64,000 bases of DNA from Puccinia triticina (Eukaryota; Basidiomycota; Pucciniomycetes; Pucciniales; Pucciniaceae), in assembly GCF_026914185.1 (NCBI RefSeq), contig NC_070561.1, forward strand, positions 2,852,001-2,916,000, read 5' to 3'. Both the position numbers and the translations under genes were made by a program. Numbering within the stretch: the stretch's first letter is position 1; the number at the start of each line of letters is the position of its first letter. Shown in pieces: positions 1 through 12,265 of the stretch. Below the pieces are notes generated by a model. It made no database searches. It was not told the DNA's origin and was given only the letters and a program-made list of their open reading frames with translations.

Positions 1-328
1 AAACATTATCTATTCCACACTCGCGCAGAGGCTGAAGCTTTTTGACACCTCAAAGTATGTGGGAACAAGATGATTGGAACTCTTGCGAAGACCTGACCCT
101 TTGCCAGTGAGTATCTCAGCCAACCCCGCGCTATGTGTGCATGTTCCAGCGCTACAATCAAACGCTCATGTGTTGTTGCCATCTTTAATGAAAGCACGGA
201 TTTACCAGCATCTGGCCACCACCTTGATGGCGAAACGACTCCAAGACAGCCTTACAGATATTCTTCGTATCCTGGTCAGTGAGCGATGCCTTGATATGAT
301 ATACAATCTCCTTGGTCCTGAAGGTTAA

Positions 329-1099
329 CTGATTTCAAATCATCCTAAAAATCTCTGGAAAGTTGGTTGTGCGCCGGGAAAGATTACGAAAGAGAATGAA
401 GCGTCGGATAAGAGGAAGTCTGATGTCAGAGGACAACGTCAATATCCTAAACGCCTTTTGGTAGACTGTATTAAACACAAAAAGCGGGCCTGGATGAAAG
501 CCGTCGGCCGGTTCCTTGGATCTGTCAGGCAAACAAACGCAAGAGAACCAGCACCGAAGCGGAACTCGAAGCGACCCGGAGAGCACCATACCGGTAAATC
601 CAACTTGCCAAACCAATCCCCTCACCGAGGTGCCAAAGCTTCTCGGAGAGGAAAACCTTCCCAGGCCTCACCTTCGGCTAGCCAGGAACAACACCAGTCA
701 TTTACTAAATCTATCCGAAAAAGATTCTCGCGTCCCGTATCCTCCTCGCATCTCAAGTGCCCCAGAGTGGATGACGAAGAGCGTAGCAGAAAGCCAAGTT
801 CTTTGGAGACCTCTTCAATTTCAACAAAATGTAAGCAGCAGCTAGAGTATATATAACCAATCTTGCCATCATGTTTTACAACGAGAAAAAAACGGAGACT
901 TATTCCTGTCGTTTTCTTGGAAACTGGCTGAATCTTTTCAGCATCTACCAGTTTGCCTTTCAATCGGCCTGAAGATTTCGACAATGACAATACGAAAGGA
1001 AATCAGGATTTCAGATATCCCTTCTCGTTACCCAGACTTGATACTTTGTTTGAACCATTTTCATTTGAGCCAAGCGAGTTCATCGAGGAGCTGAAGTAG
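329..1099 (+). CDS. Unknown protein, 5'-incomplete, two exons (329-830, 942-1099)
   Basis: I do not recognise this gene. The first exon is open from 329 to a clean donor (GTAAGC) at 831. The acceptor TTTTCAG ends at 941, and the phase matches, giving a second exon that stops with TAG at 1097-1099. The product is hydrophilic and basic in the middle (many Lys, Arg, Ser, Pro) and ends in an acidic, Phe-rich tail with residues such as DFDNDNTKG and EFIEELK. No signal peptide or membrane segment is visible. There is no convincing ATG in the open stretch. Bases 74-323 form another plausible exon on the same strand (it reads MAKRLQDSLTDILRIL), so the gene probably starts left of or at the window edge. 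The matching splice phase and sensible C-terminus favour a real gene. Confidence 0.4.
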
Positions 1100-1353
1100 T
1101 CCAATAAATTCAGTTTTTCTTTCATTTATGCTTTTGCAACATTGAAGCCATTATGCCCCTTTGAATATACATTTTTAAAAAGTGTTCATGATTATACTTA
1201 CAATACTTGTCTTAATTTCAATATCAATTTCATGCTTGCAAATTGCAATGCAAAGCATTTTTAGGTGGAGTGGATTCAGTCAACCTCCCTTTTTGCCTTC
1301 CCACAAAAAACACAATTGTTCACCACATATGATATGATCTCATCAGATACATT

Positions 1354-1514
1354 TATGGTATTCAAAATTGCATATGTCACTACTTACATAAAATCATAAA
1401 ACCAATTTTGGCTGGGAGATGTCAGTGTGCATAAAACTTGAAGTGACATCTCCCAGCCAAAATTGCAGTTTATGATTTTATGTAAAAAAATCTTATGCAA
1501 TTTTGAATACCATA
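1354..1514. mobile_element. Stowaway-like MITE, family A
   Basis: The element is an almost complete palindrome. The left end TATGGTATTCAAAATTGCAT is mirrored by the right end, and both arms contain TTTTGGCTGGGAGATGTCA. The flanking TA dinucleotides fit a TA target duplication, as in Tc1/mariner-type elements. A second copy with the same arms sits at 15005-15165. It has no coding capacity. Confidence 0.75.
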
Positions 1515-2655
1515 ATTCTCACCAGATTCATACGTTTTGACAAAACTGGAATATTCCTGCCCAAAATCAGATCATATATGAATTGATTATGCAAGGAATA
1601 TCCTCTTCCAGACTATTCTGTCACCAATTGAAAATCACACTGCCGGAAAAGTTTGTGTAGCTGCAACCAATTGACTGTTTAGGTAACTGTTAAGTTACAG
1701 CAACATTTCACAAGAGATGTACCTCAGCTTAGGTTGAGTAACAAGGAATAAATGTGGCTCAACTTTGTTTATCATCTAATTAGGTTTCACTTCTTGTGCA
1801 TATCAGATGACTAGTTGTCCCTGTATTTCCTTTTCCTATTTCCTCACTCAACTGTGTTGTTTCTCATCTTTGCCACCATTAGGAGCTGATCTCTCAAGTT
1901 TGCTCATTCCCACTGTTCAAGCATTTGGACTGTACATAGCTCAGCCAACATTTTGGCATTTCACAGGTGCTCATCTTCACTGTCCCAGTATTTGGACCAT
2001 AGCTCACAGCCAACATTCTGGTATTTCACAGTTACTCTTTTGTTGTCTAGTCTACTCATTTGCTGTCTCCTTCAATCCTCTTCATTTACCTTTCACAGTA
2101 TGTGACATCTTGTTCTCCATCTCAGCTCTGTTTAACCTGAGGTAACAGCAGCTGGAAGGTCTTATCCCCATCATCTCAACATTGATAAACTCCAACAAAG
2201 CTTGTGCTGTTGCACAATGCTTTGTCAAGGCTTGCTGTTGACCATGTCCGGAGTGACTGTGCAAAAGAATGCTGTTGGATGTTTGGGAGGAGTCAGGAGC
2301 TAGAACAGCAGTTCCACAGCACTATCTTGTGTGTCACCTGGTGGCAGTTGAGCAAGTTTTTCTTGTAATGAATTGAGACCTGAGAATAGATTATGTGATA
2401 AGCTAGCATGAAGGAGCAAGACAGGAATAAAACAAAGAGACATAGAACTAGAATATATGTAGAAAAAGAAAGAACCTAAATTAATGGACTAAGTAATGCC
2501 AAATGGGGTAAAAAATCACACAGCAAAGAACCGTGAACTCAACAAAGTCTGCTGCTGCTGGGGAGCGTAGAAGCAGCATCAGGGACCAAAATGAAGTGGT
2601 AGATTCTAAATTGTGGTAAGAATAAACAACAGATATTCCGTGCCACCACATATTA

Positions 2656-2848
2656 GGGGGGTTCACGTTGCAAAAAAAGCAATGCTGATTTTGTCTGCTC
2701 ATGCACCTGTGAGTAAGGTTTATGCCTTGCAGATTGCTTCCAAAGGGGAGCTGCCCAGCCAAACCTTTTTGCTTTCTCACGATTTTCAAAAGCTGCATCT
2801 GCTGGTTTTGGTTGCTGATTTGCAAAATCAGCCTTACGTGAACCCCCC
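2656..2848. mobile_element. MITE with GGGGGGTTCACGT ends
   Basis: The terminal inverted repeat GGGGGGTTCACGT appears at 2656 and, reversed, at the right end. TA flanks both sides, consistent with a TA target duplication. The 193-bp element carries no gene; open frames through it on both strands follow from its composition. Confidence 0.65.
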
Positions 2849-3723
2849 TATTACTGGGATTAAATTATTTGCTGGAGTTGAAGACTAGCTCATGCCTGCC
2901 CCCGTTGTTTCATGCATGCATCACAAGAAACATCGCTAATACCATCAAATCTTGGATTTTGCAGTGAGCAGGTCTGTGCTCAGCAGCTCAATTTTTGTAT
3001 ATTTCTTTAAACTTACGCACAAGCAACATTGTGGGTGATAGAAAATACTACTGCTGCCTGATAAATGAGCTGAGAAGATGTGGTAGACATGATCTGCACA
3101 AATCACGTCCAAAATCCATTCTGGTCGCGTGCCCTTGCTTTCGGCTGTCTGCGAGAAATCAAACAAGCCCTATTCATAGATGGGAAATAGGGACTGGGTT
3201 AGATCTTGGTATATATACCACAGGACGCTAATGGGGGTGAGACGACAGGCGGTTCTGATTTCGATGGTCAACTTATAACAGGGTATCATACCAAGGCTGG
3301 GATGCTTGGCTCTCTAGCATCGAACTTCAGAAACTCCCTTCAGGTCCCTTCAGGCAGGGACTTTGTTAGGTTCACTCTAGCATGGGGGTACTGATTGAGA
3401 ATGAGAGAACTCCGCCACTGCGATCAATGCTTCCCGAGTAAATCCGCGAGTGAGCATGGATAACGATCATCCTGACCGGCTTTGGCTCATGTCCCATGAT
3501 GGCCACTGGTTCTTGCAGGCTTCCGCTCAGTGCTCTATTCTCGTATATATAGATATCCCAGTCCGTAGGGCCGGTATCTTCCCTATTTATCTTCCAGCCA
3601 TCCAAAGCCTCCAGCTCTTGCCAGTTTTTCATAATAACCTTAGTCATTCCTTCTCGATTCCACGTCTCTCGAATTCCAACTCCCGACTTTCCTCCTAGCT
3701 ACTTCACCCGATAATCAGCAGCC

Positions 3724-6113
3724 ATGACGCGTATTACCTGTTTTTTTGTTGCTGCCGCTATCAGCATACTTAGTAGGCTCATCTCGCACTCTAGATAGAT
3801 TTTTGTCAGCTCACATGGCCAAGAAAAACTGATTGAATTCTTGTGTTTGTATTGCCAGCCGGACAATCGTCTTGTTCCCCACTTGATACGAGTAACCTGG
3901 TCCCTGGCGTCGTCGCTACCTTGGAGCCAGTCCCACTAGTTGGAGGCTTGTTTGTTGGCTTGCTAGGAAGCTCAGGACCGGACCACAGGCATGCCGGCTC
4001 GAACTCGATGGTCACCCCCGGCCAGCCGGTAGCCTTGAAGCACAGGCGAGCCCTGAACAGAATCAACAGCTCCCTTCAACGCCGACAAAGGGAGATGGTA
4101 CTTGGCATTTTGGGCGAGCTTGGTGGATCAAGCGATTCAACCCCCACGGATTTGGACTATGTTTCTTCCAAGCCTGTCCACCGCAAGCAGGGGATACCCG
4201 GTGTTGCTACGGCTTCCGCGGTGCTCTCGCACCTTCACTCGCCGAAAACAGCTAATGTGCATTCATCGGCTGCTGTCGCCAGCTCTGTGCCTGCTACTCC
4301 CCGCCTTGAATCCTCAGTTGTGGTACAGAAGCCGCTGCCGTCGACCCCTGCCGTGGACGAGCAGCCGATGGTCCAATATCCGGTTGAGGAGCCGGTGGCT
4401 CAAGATCAGCCCGACGATAGCACTGTCGAAGATGACCTGAGTTCTGTCGAATCTACTGCAGTCGCCGAGGATGCTTCGACCCCCGTCCACGTCCTCCCGT
4501 CATTTTTGTCTGGCAACAATCCTGGTGTCAGCACCATCCCAGTGAACAAAACATCATCCGCAGCCGCGAAAGCATCGCGCGCCAAACGCCACGTTCCCGA
4601 CGATAATACCACAGTCATCTCAGCCTTACCATCAATCACAGCCATTCCATCCATCCCATCAATCCCCGCTATCCCAGCTATTCCAGCCATACCCTCTATT
4701 CCCTCGATCCCATCGATCCCATCAACTACATCCATTCCAGCGATCCCATCCATTCCAGCGATCCCATCCATTCCAGCGATTCCATCCATTCCAGCGATCC
4801 CATCCATTCCAGCGATCCCATCCATTCCAGCGATCCCATCCATTCCATCCATTCCGGCAATCCCATTGCCATCATCCGCCGGATCAACTCCACAAACCAA
4901 CCTAACCAGCGCTGCTCAGCTTTACAATCTGATACAGTCAGAATCCGGAGACAAGGATGGATTAACTGCCGCCCAATTTTCTAAGTTGTTGTCCACAGTT
5001 CACTCCGCAGCGGAGTCCGAGGACAAGGATGGATTAACTGCGGCCAAAGTTTCCAAATTGTTGACGACAGTTCACTCCGCAGCGGAGCAAATCAACTCCC
5101 ACCCGAGTTCTCCTCCCGTTGTTGAGGGACCACGACCGGTACTACCTCCGGCACCCCTTGCGCACAGCCCGCTACCTGACGCTTCCCAACTTTCCGAGCT
5201 GATCCAATCAGAACTCGAGCAAAAGGATCCATCGACTGCAGCCGCAGTTTCCCAATGGATGTCCACAGCTCACGCCGTGGCAGAGGAAAATGACTCTCGC
5301 CCGGCTCCTCATCCCGCTGTTGTTGAGCCCCGTCCGGCATCACCCCCGGCGGCCCTACCGCCCAGTCCGCCGCCTTCTGCTTCCCGACTTAGCCAGCTCA
5401 TCCAATCCGAACTCGAGCAAAAGGATCCATCGACTGCGGCTGCAGTTTCTCAATGGATGTCTGCAGCTCACCTCGCAGCGGAAAAAATGAATTCTCAGCC
5501 GGTCCCTCGTCCCGCTCATGCAGAGCCGCTTCCCGGCCTACCTCTGGCGCCCAGTCCGTTAGCCGACGCTGGAGAAGAAGCGCGTCCAGCTCCACCTGTT
5601 CCCACTCTCCCGTCATTCATGGGTGGAACGCCAGGGCTCAGCACCCTTCCACTCCAACAAGCTCCAGCTGGTCCCCCGCCTGCTCCAGACGCCAAGCACT
5701 CGCCAAACACCCATGATAAACGCACCGTGCCTCTAGGTCACTTGACCGGCTCTGACCCGCTCAGCTTAATTCGTCATGGCAGCCATTTCTCATCTCTCCA
5801 CCCATCTGTACCCTCGGTCCCATCTGTGCCTTCGGTCTCATCTGTCCCCTCGGTCCCATCCACTCCATCGAACTCCTCGATCTCATCTTATTCGTCGGTC
5901 CGGTCTACGCCATCGATCCCCTCGAGCCACTCCATTCCCTCCATTCCAGAAATCCCTTCGATCCCCTCCATTCCTTCGATCCCCTCCATTCCCTCCATTC
6001 CCTCCATTCCTTCGATCCCCTCCATTCCCTCGATCCCCCCCATTCCAGCGATCCCAGCGATCCCTTCGATCCCCTCAATCCCTTCAGTCCCTTTCTTGGG
6101 CAACTGGTTCTGA
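3724..6113 (+). CDS. Secreted Ile-Pro-Ser repeat protein (exons 3724-3772, 3859-6113)
   Basis: The ATG at 3724 begins a short first exon encoding a typical signal peptide (MTRITCFFVAAAISIL). It joins at donor GTAGGC (3773) and acceptor TTGCCAG (ends 3858) in matching phase to a long exon ending TGA at 6111-6113; the total of 2304 nt gives 767 residues. The mature protein is extracellular by prediction and has almost no cysteine. It contains dibasic Kex2-like sites (AKR before HVPDD, DKR before TVPLG), a first array of IPSIPA-type repeats (about residues 270-355), then several copies of a 60-70-residue module (core LIQSELEQKDPSTAAAVSQW), Pro-rich linkers, and a second SIPSIP array up to the C-terminus. 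Repetitive Kex2-processed secreted proteins are known in smut and rust fungi as surface proteins and effector candidates. I do not recognise a named family. Function is inference; the gene model is well supported. Confidence 0.75.
4620..4865 (+). repeat. Coding minisatellite 1 (18-bp units, IPSIPA)
   Basis: Tandem 18-bp units of the type ATCCCATCCATTCCAGCG run in frame through the secreted-protein gene. They are nearly perfect between 4736 and 4845 and more degenerate on both sides. Such an array should vary in length between strains. Confidence 0.85.
5805..6100 (+). repeat. Coding minisatellite 2 (9- to 18-bp units, SVPSVP then SIPSIP)
   Basis: A second in-frame array begins with Val-Pro-Ser units and changes to Ile-Pro-Ser units built on CCCTCCATT and CCTTCGATC. 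It ends just before the C-terminal residues of the protein. The codons differ from those of array 1 (TTCGATCCC versus CCAGCGATC), so the arrays probably expanded independently. Confidence 0.8.
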
Positions 6114-7230
6114 TCTACATGGTACGCGTGGACTTTTTTCAACGCTTTATTGACTTACAGCGATCGCTGATAATCTACCTCTCTACTCAATATATCAACT
6201 TTTTCTCAGCCGTCTTATCTGGAATGGTACCATCCTGACAACCAACCCCCCATCTTGAATTCCCCTTGCTCTTTCCTTTTCACTCGGTCATGACCGACTA
6301 ATTAGTTTCCCATCTGCTGTAGCGTTATTTTATCAGCAGTGTTGAGTTTGCGCCTCGAAATTATTAAAAACCCTGGGGTTTCTTTGTAGCATGATCATGT
6401 TTCATCTAAGGCCGCCGAGTGCGTGTTAAGGTTGAAGCCCCACAGTGCCCAATAAATTTGTAACGCTCCCCGCGCAGCCCGCAGCCTTGTGAGAGGGGTA
6501 ATTTCTTCCCATTTTGTACACCGGAGGGCTGTCATCCTTCTGTCACACATGCACAGAGCAAAAGTAAGACAACTGCCCTATGTCAAAGTGGCTTAAGAAC
6601 TGAGAGATTTTGCACAAAAACCCATTGAGCAGGAGTTCTCAATTAGGGTGTTCAAAATTGATTTTTGAATATCATTTTACATAAAATCATGAGATTTATC
6701 AAAGTTTTCAGAGGTGTTAGAAATAAAGAGAGCCCTCAACTTTCACCCCATCAAAACTTTGGACATGTAGCTCTTATGATTTTATGTAGAAAGTAGTTTG
6801 AAAATTAATTTTGAACACCATAAATGTAAATTGCCTGCCATTTGGTGAAGGGAACAAAGACTGTGCTCTGGTTTGCAACCCCAGCTAAATACCATGATGG
6901 ATTGCTGCTGTTACCAATGTAATCCAATGAGCTGGTGGGCCAGCAGATAACTGTACTCGCAATGTGAGGGTGATGTAGGATTACTGGGCTTGTGGAAATG
7001 AGCACAGTCTCTATGAAATCTCCTTTTGGAAAACAAGTCTCAGAGTCCAGACAAACAAGAACAAGATTTGTGGGAGTGATATTTTGTATGCACATGCTTT
7101 GAAGATATTTCTGATCATTGTTGACACAAAGAGAATCACCATCCATAGACATCACCACCTTTATTGCTTCACCCATAATCATGATGTTCAGGATGAAGAC
7201 GTGCTCCAAATTCCCAGGAGAAATGTTCCC
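6114..7230. other. Spacer downstream of the secreted-protein gene
   Basis: It holds one MITE (6644-6822) and otherwise no supported gene. A minus-strand open frame continues to 7413, but it overlaps the repeat described next, shows no family signature, and is not called. Confidence 0.45.
6644..6822. mobile_element. Stowaway-like MITE, GGTGTTCAAA ends
   Basis: The left end GGGTGTTCAAAATTGATTTT and the right end (reversed: TGGTGTTCAAAATTAATTTT) are inverted repeats flanked by TA. Both arms include CATAAAATCAT-type strings shared with the elements at 1354 and in the cluster at 14.4-15.2 kb. It belongs to the same broad family. Confidence 0.7.
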
Positions 7231-7239
7231 AAGCAAAGA

Positions 7240-9015
7240 CCTCTGAAGGGCAAATTTAACAAAGTCCCTTTGCTGCGGGTGCGTGTCTTGCAAAGCAAGT
7301 CTCCAACAGCCCTGGGCAGGAGGGACTTGCACGCTATTGCCCTCTTTTGTGGAGCCAAGATTCTGAGTTTGGCTGGGAGGATATTTTGAAGCACTACAAT
7401 TCCTTGCCCTCAATACTTTATTTAGAATAAAATAGCTCAGGCTGTAGGCCTGATTTTTTCCATTGTGGCAGACAATCTACTTCCAATAGTGTGCACAATT
7501 GGCGGCTGTTTTTTGTAGCTTTCTCTCAGAGGATGTTACAAGCCCCAAAACACCACACTTTTTCACCAGCTGTGAACATAACCAGATGAAAAATAATCAA
7601 AGTGGCATTCTTGCTGTGCCAATTTGGGGAGGTACGGTGTAAGACTCAAAAGCAGTTGTGAAACCCTTTTGCTGAATGGAGAAGGGGATGATGGAGGTGC
7701 AAACTCTGCCCTTCTATACTATCAGATAACAAGACCCACCAAGCTAAGCTTGGCAAGTTTCAATCAAGTGATAGGTCTGGTCTAGTTCCAGATGAAGTTG
7801 TTCGATGACAGGTATGTGAGATTTGAGAGTGAGTTCAGTAGTTATTTGCAAATATGAGGGTTGTGGTGAGGTATAGATGTGATGGTAAGTGTGAAGGTGG
7901 TATGTAAATAACTGGGGAGTACTGAGCTGAGGAGCTGACAACTGGGGAGGAGAAAGCTCCTTATATAGACAAAAGTGGAGCCCCAGAGGGCTTGTGGGTT
8001 AGGGTTTCAACTAATCTAGACAACAATGTGAGGGATTTTAGCTGGTGGGAGTAGTTACAAATGATGTCATAATATGTCAAGGGTACATAAATGATGTCAG
8101 AAGAATGCAGTAGGGCCGCATGAAGGCTGCGTAAAGTGACAGTAGACTGCATGAGTTGACAGGTGGATGCAGGGGGTGCATAAATGAAGTCTGAGGCTGC
8201 AGAGTCAGTGTGTGATGACATCATAATATGGAAATAGAAGAGTACTTGATAATATGTAATGACTGTAGTCTGATGGGGAGATGTATGTTTGTATCCTGTG
8301 ATGTGTATAAGCATAATGCTGTGATCCTTGACTTGAGGCTTGTGACAGGCTGGTGACTGGGTATGTTGAACGTGTGATGGGTGTCCAGTGTCCAAAGAAG
8401 TGTAGGTTCCAATCCAGTGGGGTTCAGGTGATGCTTCCAGTGGTGACTAGGGGTAAAATTGGCCGTAGAATCCATTTCTGAGGTCTGTTTGATGGTATCT
8501 TGAGGAATATTGTGAGTAAATATGTCTGTCTACCACAATGGTGTAAGTCTCTCCTGACAAAGGCTTGTTTTATAAGTTCAGCCTGCCACCCAGGGGCCCA
8601 AAGTCTTGAAGGACTTTGCTAAATTTGGACTTGCGCACTATCAACCCGTTTTTGGGGGCCAAGATCATGAGTTTTTGTGGGAGGAATGTTGGAAGCTCTA
8701 CAGTTCCTTGCCCTCTTATCATGGGTTTGAATAAAATAGCCTAGCTTTTAGGCATGAATTTTCTCTTCTGAACTATAGAATTTGAGGTGGTTCATACAGA
8801 TCCTGCCACCCACAGAAATTCCACAAAAATCCCTAAACCACTGGATTTCCAATAATTGGTTAACTTGACAGTGGCACTGAGTAATTTTTTTGGTTCTTTG
8901 TTTGCATAGCCTTCCTTCAGAGTATGGTGCAAGCCCTACAAGATAAAACTTTCTCACCAGATGTGGGCATTGATCATTGAAAAAATAATGAAAGTCAGAT
9001 TCTTGCTGTGCCAGT
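7240..9015. repeat. Diverged direct repeats on both sides of a solo LTR
   Basis: About 7240-7625 and 8605-9015 share stretches in the same orientation, for example TCCTTGCCCTC with nearby GAATAAAATAGC, and ATTCTTGCTGTGCCA. The copies are clearly diverged. They may be parts of an older LTR element into which, or beside which, the solo LTR at 7638-8537 was placed. I could not define ends or a coding product. Confidence 0.45.
7638..8537 (-). mobile_element. Solo LTR, family S (copy 1)
   Basis: On the minus strand the 900-bp element starts TGTGGTAGAC and ends TTTTGAGTCTTACA, the TG...CA ends of an LTR. A TATA-like CTATATAAGGAGC lies about the middle. The 4-bp flanks are ACGG and ATGG, compatible with a 4-bp target duplication plus one C-to-T change. 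Two relatives are at 22713-23897 and 51559-52468. There is no internal region, so it is a solo LTR. Confidence 0.7.
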
Positions 9016-10573
9016 CTCACATCTCCAACTCTTGGCCTGCCATGTCATTCTTTCCACACTTTTGATCCACTGTATTCCTGTTCCGACCTGTAACTCCAAC
9101 CATGCTTGTTGATCCCCTAACCTCAGAAGTAGAAGGAGATCTGGGCCTTCTGTCCATCCAAACATGAGAGGGTTTGGTGTTGTCAAGGTTGACTTCTGGT
9201 GGTTCAAAGAAAGGCACCACCAAAACCCAAATTTCTCTCACGCAAGCATCAGGACGGTTCACATTTGAAGTCAAGCGCTGATGGTTTGCTTACACCACTC
9301 TGCTTGCTGGTTTCAGAAATTACTTAACTCACAGCCAAATCAGCCTAACTTAGCTAATTCCCTCCTTGGGGGAGCAAAGTGACCCCTGAAGGACAAACTT
9401 AAATGCTATTTTGACCCTGTGGCCTGAGAGCATTTCAACTTTTGGTGGGCAGTTTTACCTCACACACTTGTCTCGGGACACTTTTCATTCTACATAGTTT
9501 TCATTTCTGGGAATACCCAAGCTGTCCTCATCTACAGCTAACGCAGAAAAGCTTGCAGCTAGCTTTTGGACCGCTGATTTCAGCCTCAACGCCTGCATGG
9601 CTCCCGTACGTCAGGAATGCCATCAGAAGAAAAAAAAACTAGTTTCTTTGTTTCCCACTTTGGGGCCTCGAGGGCCCCACCATTGGATTCCTGGAGCAAT
9701 TTTACCTTGACCCGGCCCTTTGCCACTCCTGCCTCCCTTGCCCCTCGCCCGGCCCGGCACCCATGTCAAGCAAAACCAGCCGGCCAAACGGGTTTTGCAG
9801 CTGTATTTACTATCCTCATCTCCACCCCTCCTTGATCTTCAATATCCTTTGTAATATCGTCAGCTGGGATTGAGTTGAGTGTAAGATGTGTAATACAGGA
9901 TGAAGCACACCCAATGGTGTCATAACAAAGGAAGTTAAGTGCCACTCAATGCCCCCCAAAAATTAAATAATATGTAGCAAGATTATCCATGATCCTGTGC
10001 ATCCTTGTCTCCCTGTTACCTAATCACCCAATGAGAAATGGTGCTGCTACAACAAGTCGAAAATTGCCATTTTGAAATTCTCTCAGGCTGCAGGGTTGAC
10101 TTTGTGCACAAGTCCCTTCTTTGGAGGGTCCCTGCTATCGTCCTTTGCAATTCTTCAGTCCCTTAAGGCAGATATCGTCTGCGCCCGCACAGCGTCGGAT
10201 CCGTCAGTCGGACCAGGTGGAGCGGGCGGCGCCGAAGTGGCGTCAGTCCGCGGTCCTGCAAATACTCGGAGCCTTCACGAGTGAGCGGCTCTGGATCGTA
10301 CGAGGGGCGGGATCATCGAGCTTCGTATGATAACGCAAGCTTGGAAAGGAAGACGTGGTGGTATCGAAGATGCATGATGTGCACTTATTCCAACAAAAAA
10401 ACGGTCTTTACTGATGGTACAACTTTGATTGCTACTGCTGATGATGATGATGATGGTGGTGGGGGTGGTGGCGGAGCAAGAGAATGCAGCCTCTATACAA
10501 GGTAAAAGTACACACACAAGATGCTCCCCAGGAAGACGGGAAAGATGAAGAACAGAGGGAGGGGGGAGTAGTT
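9016..10573. other. Spacer, no supported gene
   Basis: I find no open frame with splice or domain support here. The right end (10330-10573) is probably the 3' untranslated region of the minus-strand transporter gene and includes a GAT/GGT-rich simple repeat at about 10438-10475. Confidence 0.45.
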
Positions 10574-12265
10574 CTAAAAGTTGAGGATCGAGAACCCGAG
10601 GAGGATGGAGAGGCAGCCGAGGGCGCTGAGGAAGCCGAAGGGGGGCAAGTTGCGCTCGGAGTCGTGTGAGTTGATCGCGCCGATGATGGTGTGGTCGACG
10701 ATGGCGATGAGGACGAGTGTGCACAGGTTTCCTACGGACTGCAAGAGGGATGGCCAAGCGTCAGCTTTGGGGCATCCGTCTCGGCGCGGGTTTTCTTGGG
10801 CGTCATGGGGATGGGCGGGAAGCGGAGACTCAACTGCTACGACGGGGCCCCAAAGGCCTATCAGGATCATGAAGCCGGCATTACTAAGTGCCAGAGACAA
10901 GGTTTGTCAACAGATATCCTCCCGGAAAGGGGCCTCGCAGAGAGCAGGGAGGGTTCTTACAAGAGCACGCCCATGAGGATGATGCCCAAGATCATCCACG
11001 CGATCGCAGGGTCCTGGACGACTTCGAAGGGCTCGATGCCCGTCCAGTGCAGCAGGGGGATAGGGATCCAGAGCAGACAGAGAGTGGCGAGGCCGACCAT
11101 GGTCGTCATGAGGTTTGCATGGAGCAGACTGTCCTGGCTGTAGAGGCTGGACCGGGCCTCGCGGATGGGCAACGAGTCCGGATCCACTCTGCCCTTGGGC
11201 CCGCCCTCTGATCCGCGCGAGGAGGATGGCCGGAACTCCGGGTCGGCGATGTCGGTGTCAGAGCCGCTGCTCGCGTGGTGCTCGGGCTCCAGGTCGGACA
11301 GTCCGGACTTGGCGGGGGGAGGACTCGAGTAGGCTTCGGACCACGCGATGGCGCGCTTGTACCAGACCTCGTAGAGGGCGTATCCGATGCTTCCGAGGAG
11401 GGCGAGGGAGATGCCGAGCAGGCGGAGCCGGCCCTTGTTGTGTTGGTCGTCGGGGAGCGGAGCGGAGTCGGACGGTGGGGCGGCGCGTTCGGCATAGCTG
11501 ATGAGGAAGGCGCCGAGGAGCGAGCTGAGGACGCCGAGGGACTTGCGGGCCTCGACGCGCTCGGAGTCGAGGAAGCAGACGGCGAAGAGGTAGGTGAAGG
11601 CGGCGTTGGTGTTGAAGATGGAGGTGATCGAGGTCATGTCTGCGAACGGCACCGCGCCGTACCAGCACATCGCGGGCAGGGCGAGGAAGAGGGTCAGCTG
11701 GACGGAGCGCTTCACGAACCAGGCCAGCGGGAAGGCCTGGCTGGGCAGGCTTGCCGCTCTTGGTGGGATGTTGGGCAGGAGCAGCGGCTGGAGATCGGAG
11801 GCTGGCGAGCGCGCAGACTCATGCTGGCGGCGCTGGTGGTTGTATTGGAGCACGACGAGTCGCCTGAGTTGGCGCAGTCGCGTCGAGAGTCTGATGCTCG
11901 GCTGGAGGAGCTTGAGGAGGAGCAGGTGGAGGGGCAGGATGGCGATGTATCCGGAGTGGGTGAGGAAGAGCAACAAGTACGGCTTCTGGTAGGTGCGTTG
12001 GACGGCCTGGGTGAGCTCGGTCTGGATCACATAGGCTATACCATGCAAGTTACATAGTCAGAACGTCGCCTTAAAGCCGGCTCGACTGCAGTCGGCACAC
12101 GTGTGGGTGTGCACACTGACAGCTGTGGCTGGGCCGGGGTTAAGCCGGGATGGAGAGAGTTCGAGAGGGAGATGTTGACGAACCAAAGGTGATGAGGATG
12201 AAGATGACCAGACAACCCAGTCGATTAGCCGAGGCCGGCGCTGCAGCAGTCGTCCTCTTCAGCAT
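10574..12265 (-). CDS. Drug/metabolite-superfamily (EamA/SLC35F-like) membrane transporter, four exons
   Basis: Exons on the minus strand are 12265-12184, 12035-10961, 10883-10835 and 10738-10574. Every junction is GT-AG in matching phase and the CDS is 1371 nt (456 residues). The product has about ten hydrophobic segments: LGCLVIFILITFAYVIQTEL near the N-terminus, a pair around residues 150-230 with FADMTSITSIFNTNAAFTYL, and a C-terminal set including FNAGFMILIGLWGP and NLCTLVLIAIVDH. A hydrophilic Ser/Pro/acidic loop lies in the middle. This pattern matches the DMT superfamily near yeast YML018C/THI74 and animal SLC35F5, several of which sit in vacuolar or other internal membranes. The substrate cannot be told. 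The start ATG at 12265 begins a short cytosolic tail before the first segment. The next gene (crotonase) is on the same strand, about 0.77 kb away. Confidence 0.85.

Larger units (their letters stand above)
1100..3723. other. Gene-poor spacer with two MITEs
   Basis: Apart from the two inverted-repeat elements listed separately (1354-1514 and 2656-2848), I see no supported gene here. Short open frames, for example at 1807-2145, are AT-rich or low-complexity and have no splice or domain support. The last few hundred bases would hold the promoter of the secreted-protein gene starting at 3724; a TATA-like string lies at about 3213. Confidence 0.5.

Noticed and set aside
4406..4900. Minus-strand open frame rich in Gly-Ile-Asp-Gly-Met repeats
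   Set aside because: It is the antisense reading of the coding minisatellite of the secreted-protein gene; a stop-free repeat unit keeps all frames open.
7744..8475. His/Thr-rich minus-strand open frames
   Set aside because: They lie inside a solo LTR, which normally has no gene, and a similar frame recurs in the second LTR copy only through sequence similarity.
11115..12057. Plus-strand open frames with Arg/Gly/Glu-rich products
   Set aside because: They are antisense shadows of the large transporter exon, whose minus-strand product has consistent membrane segments and splice phases.
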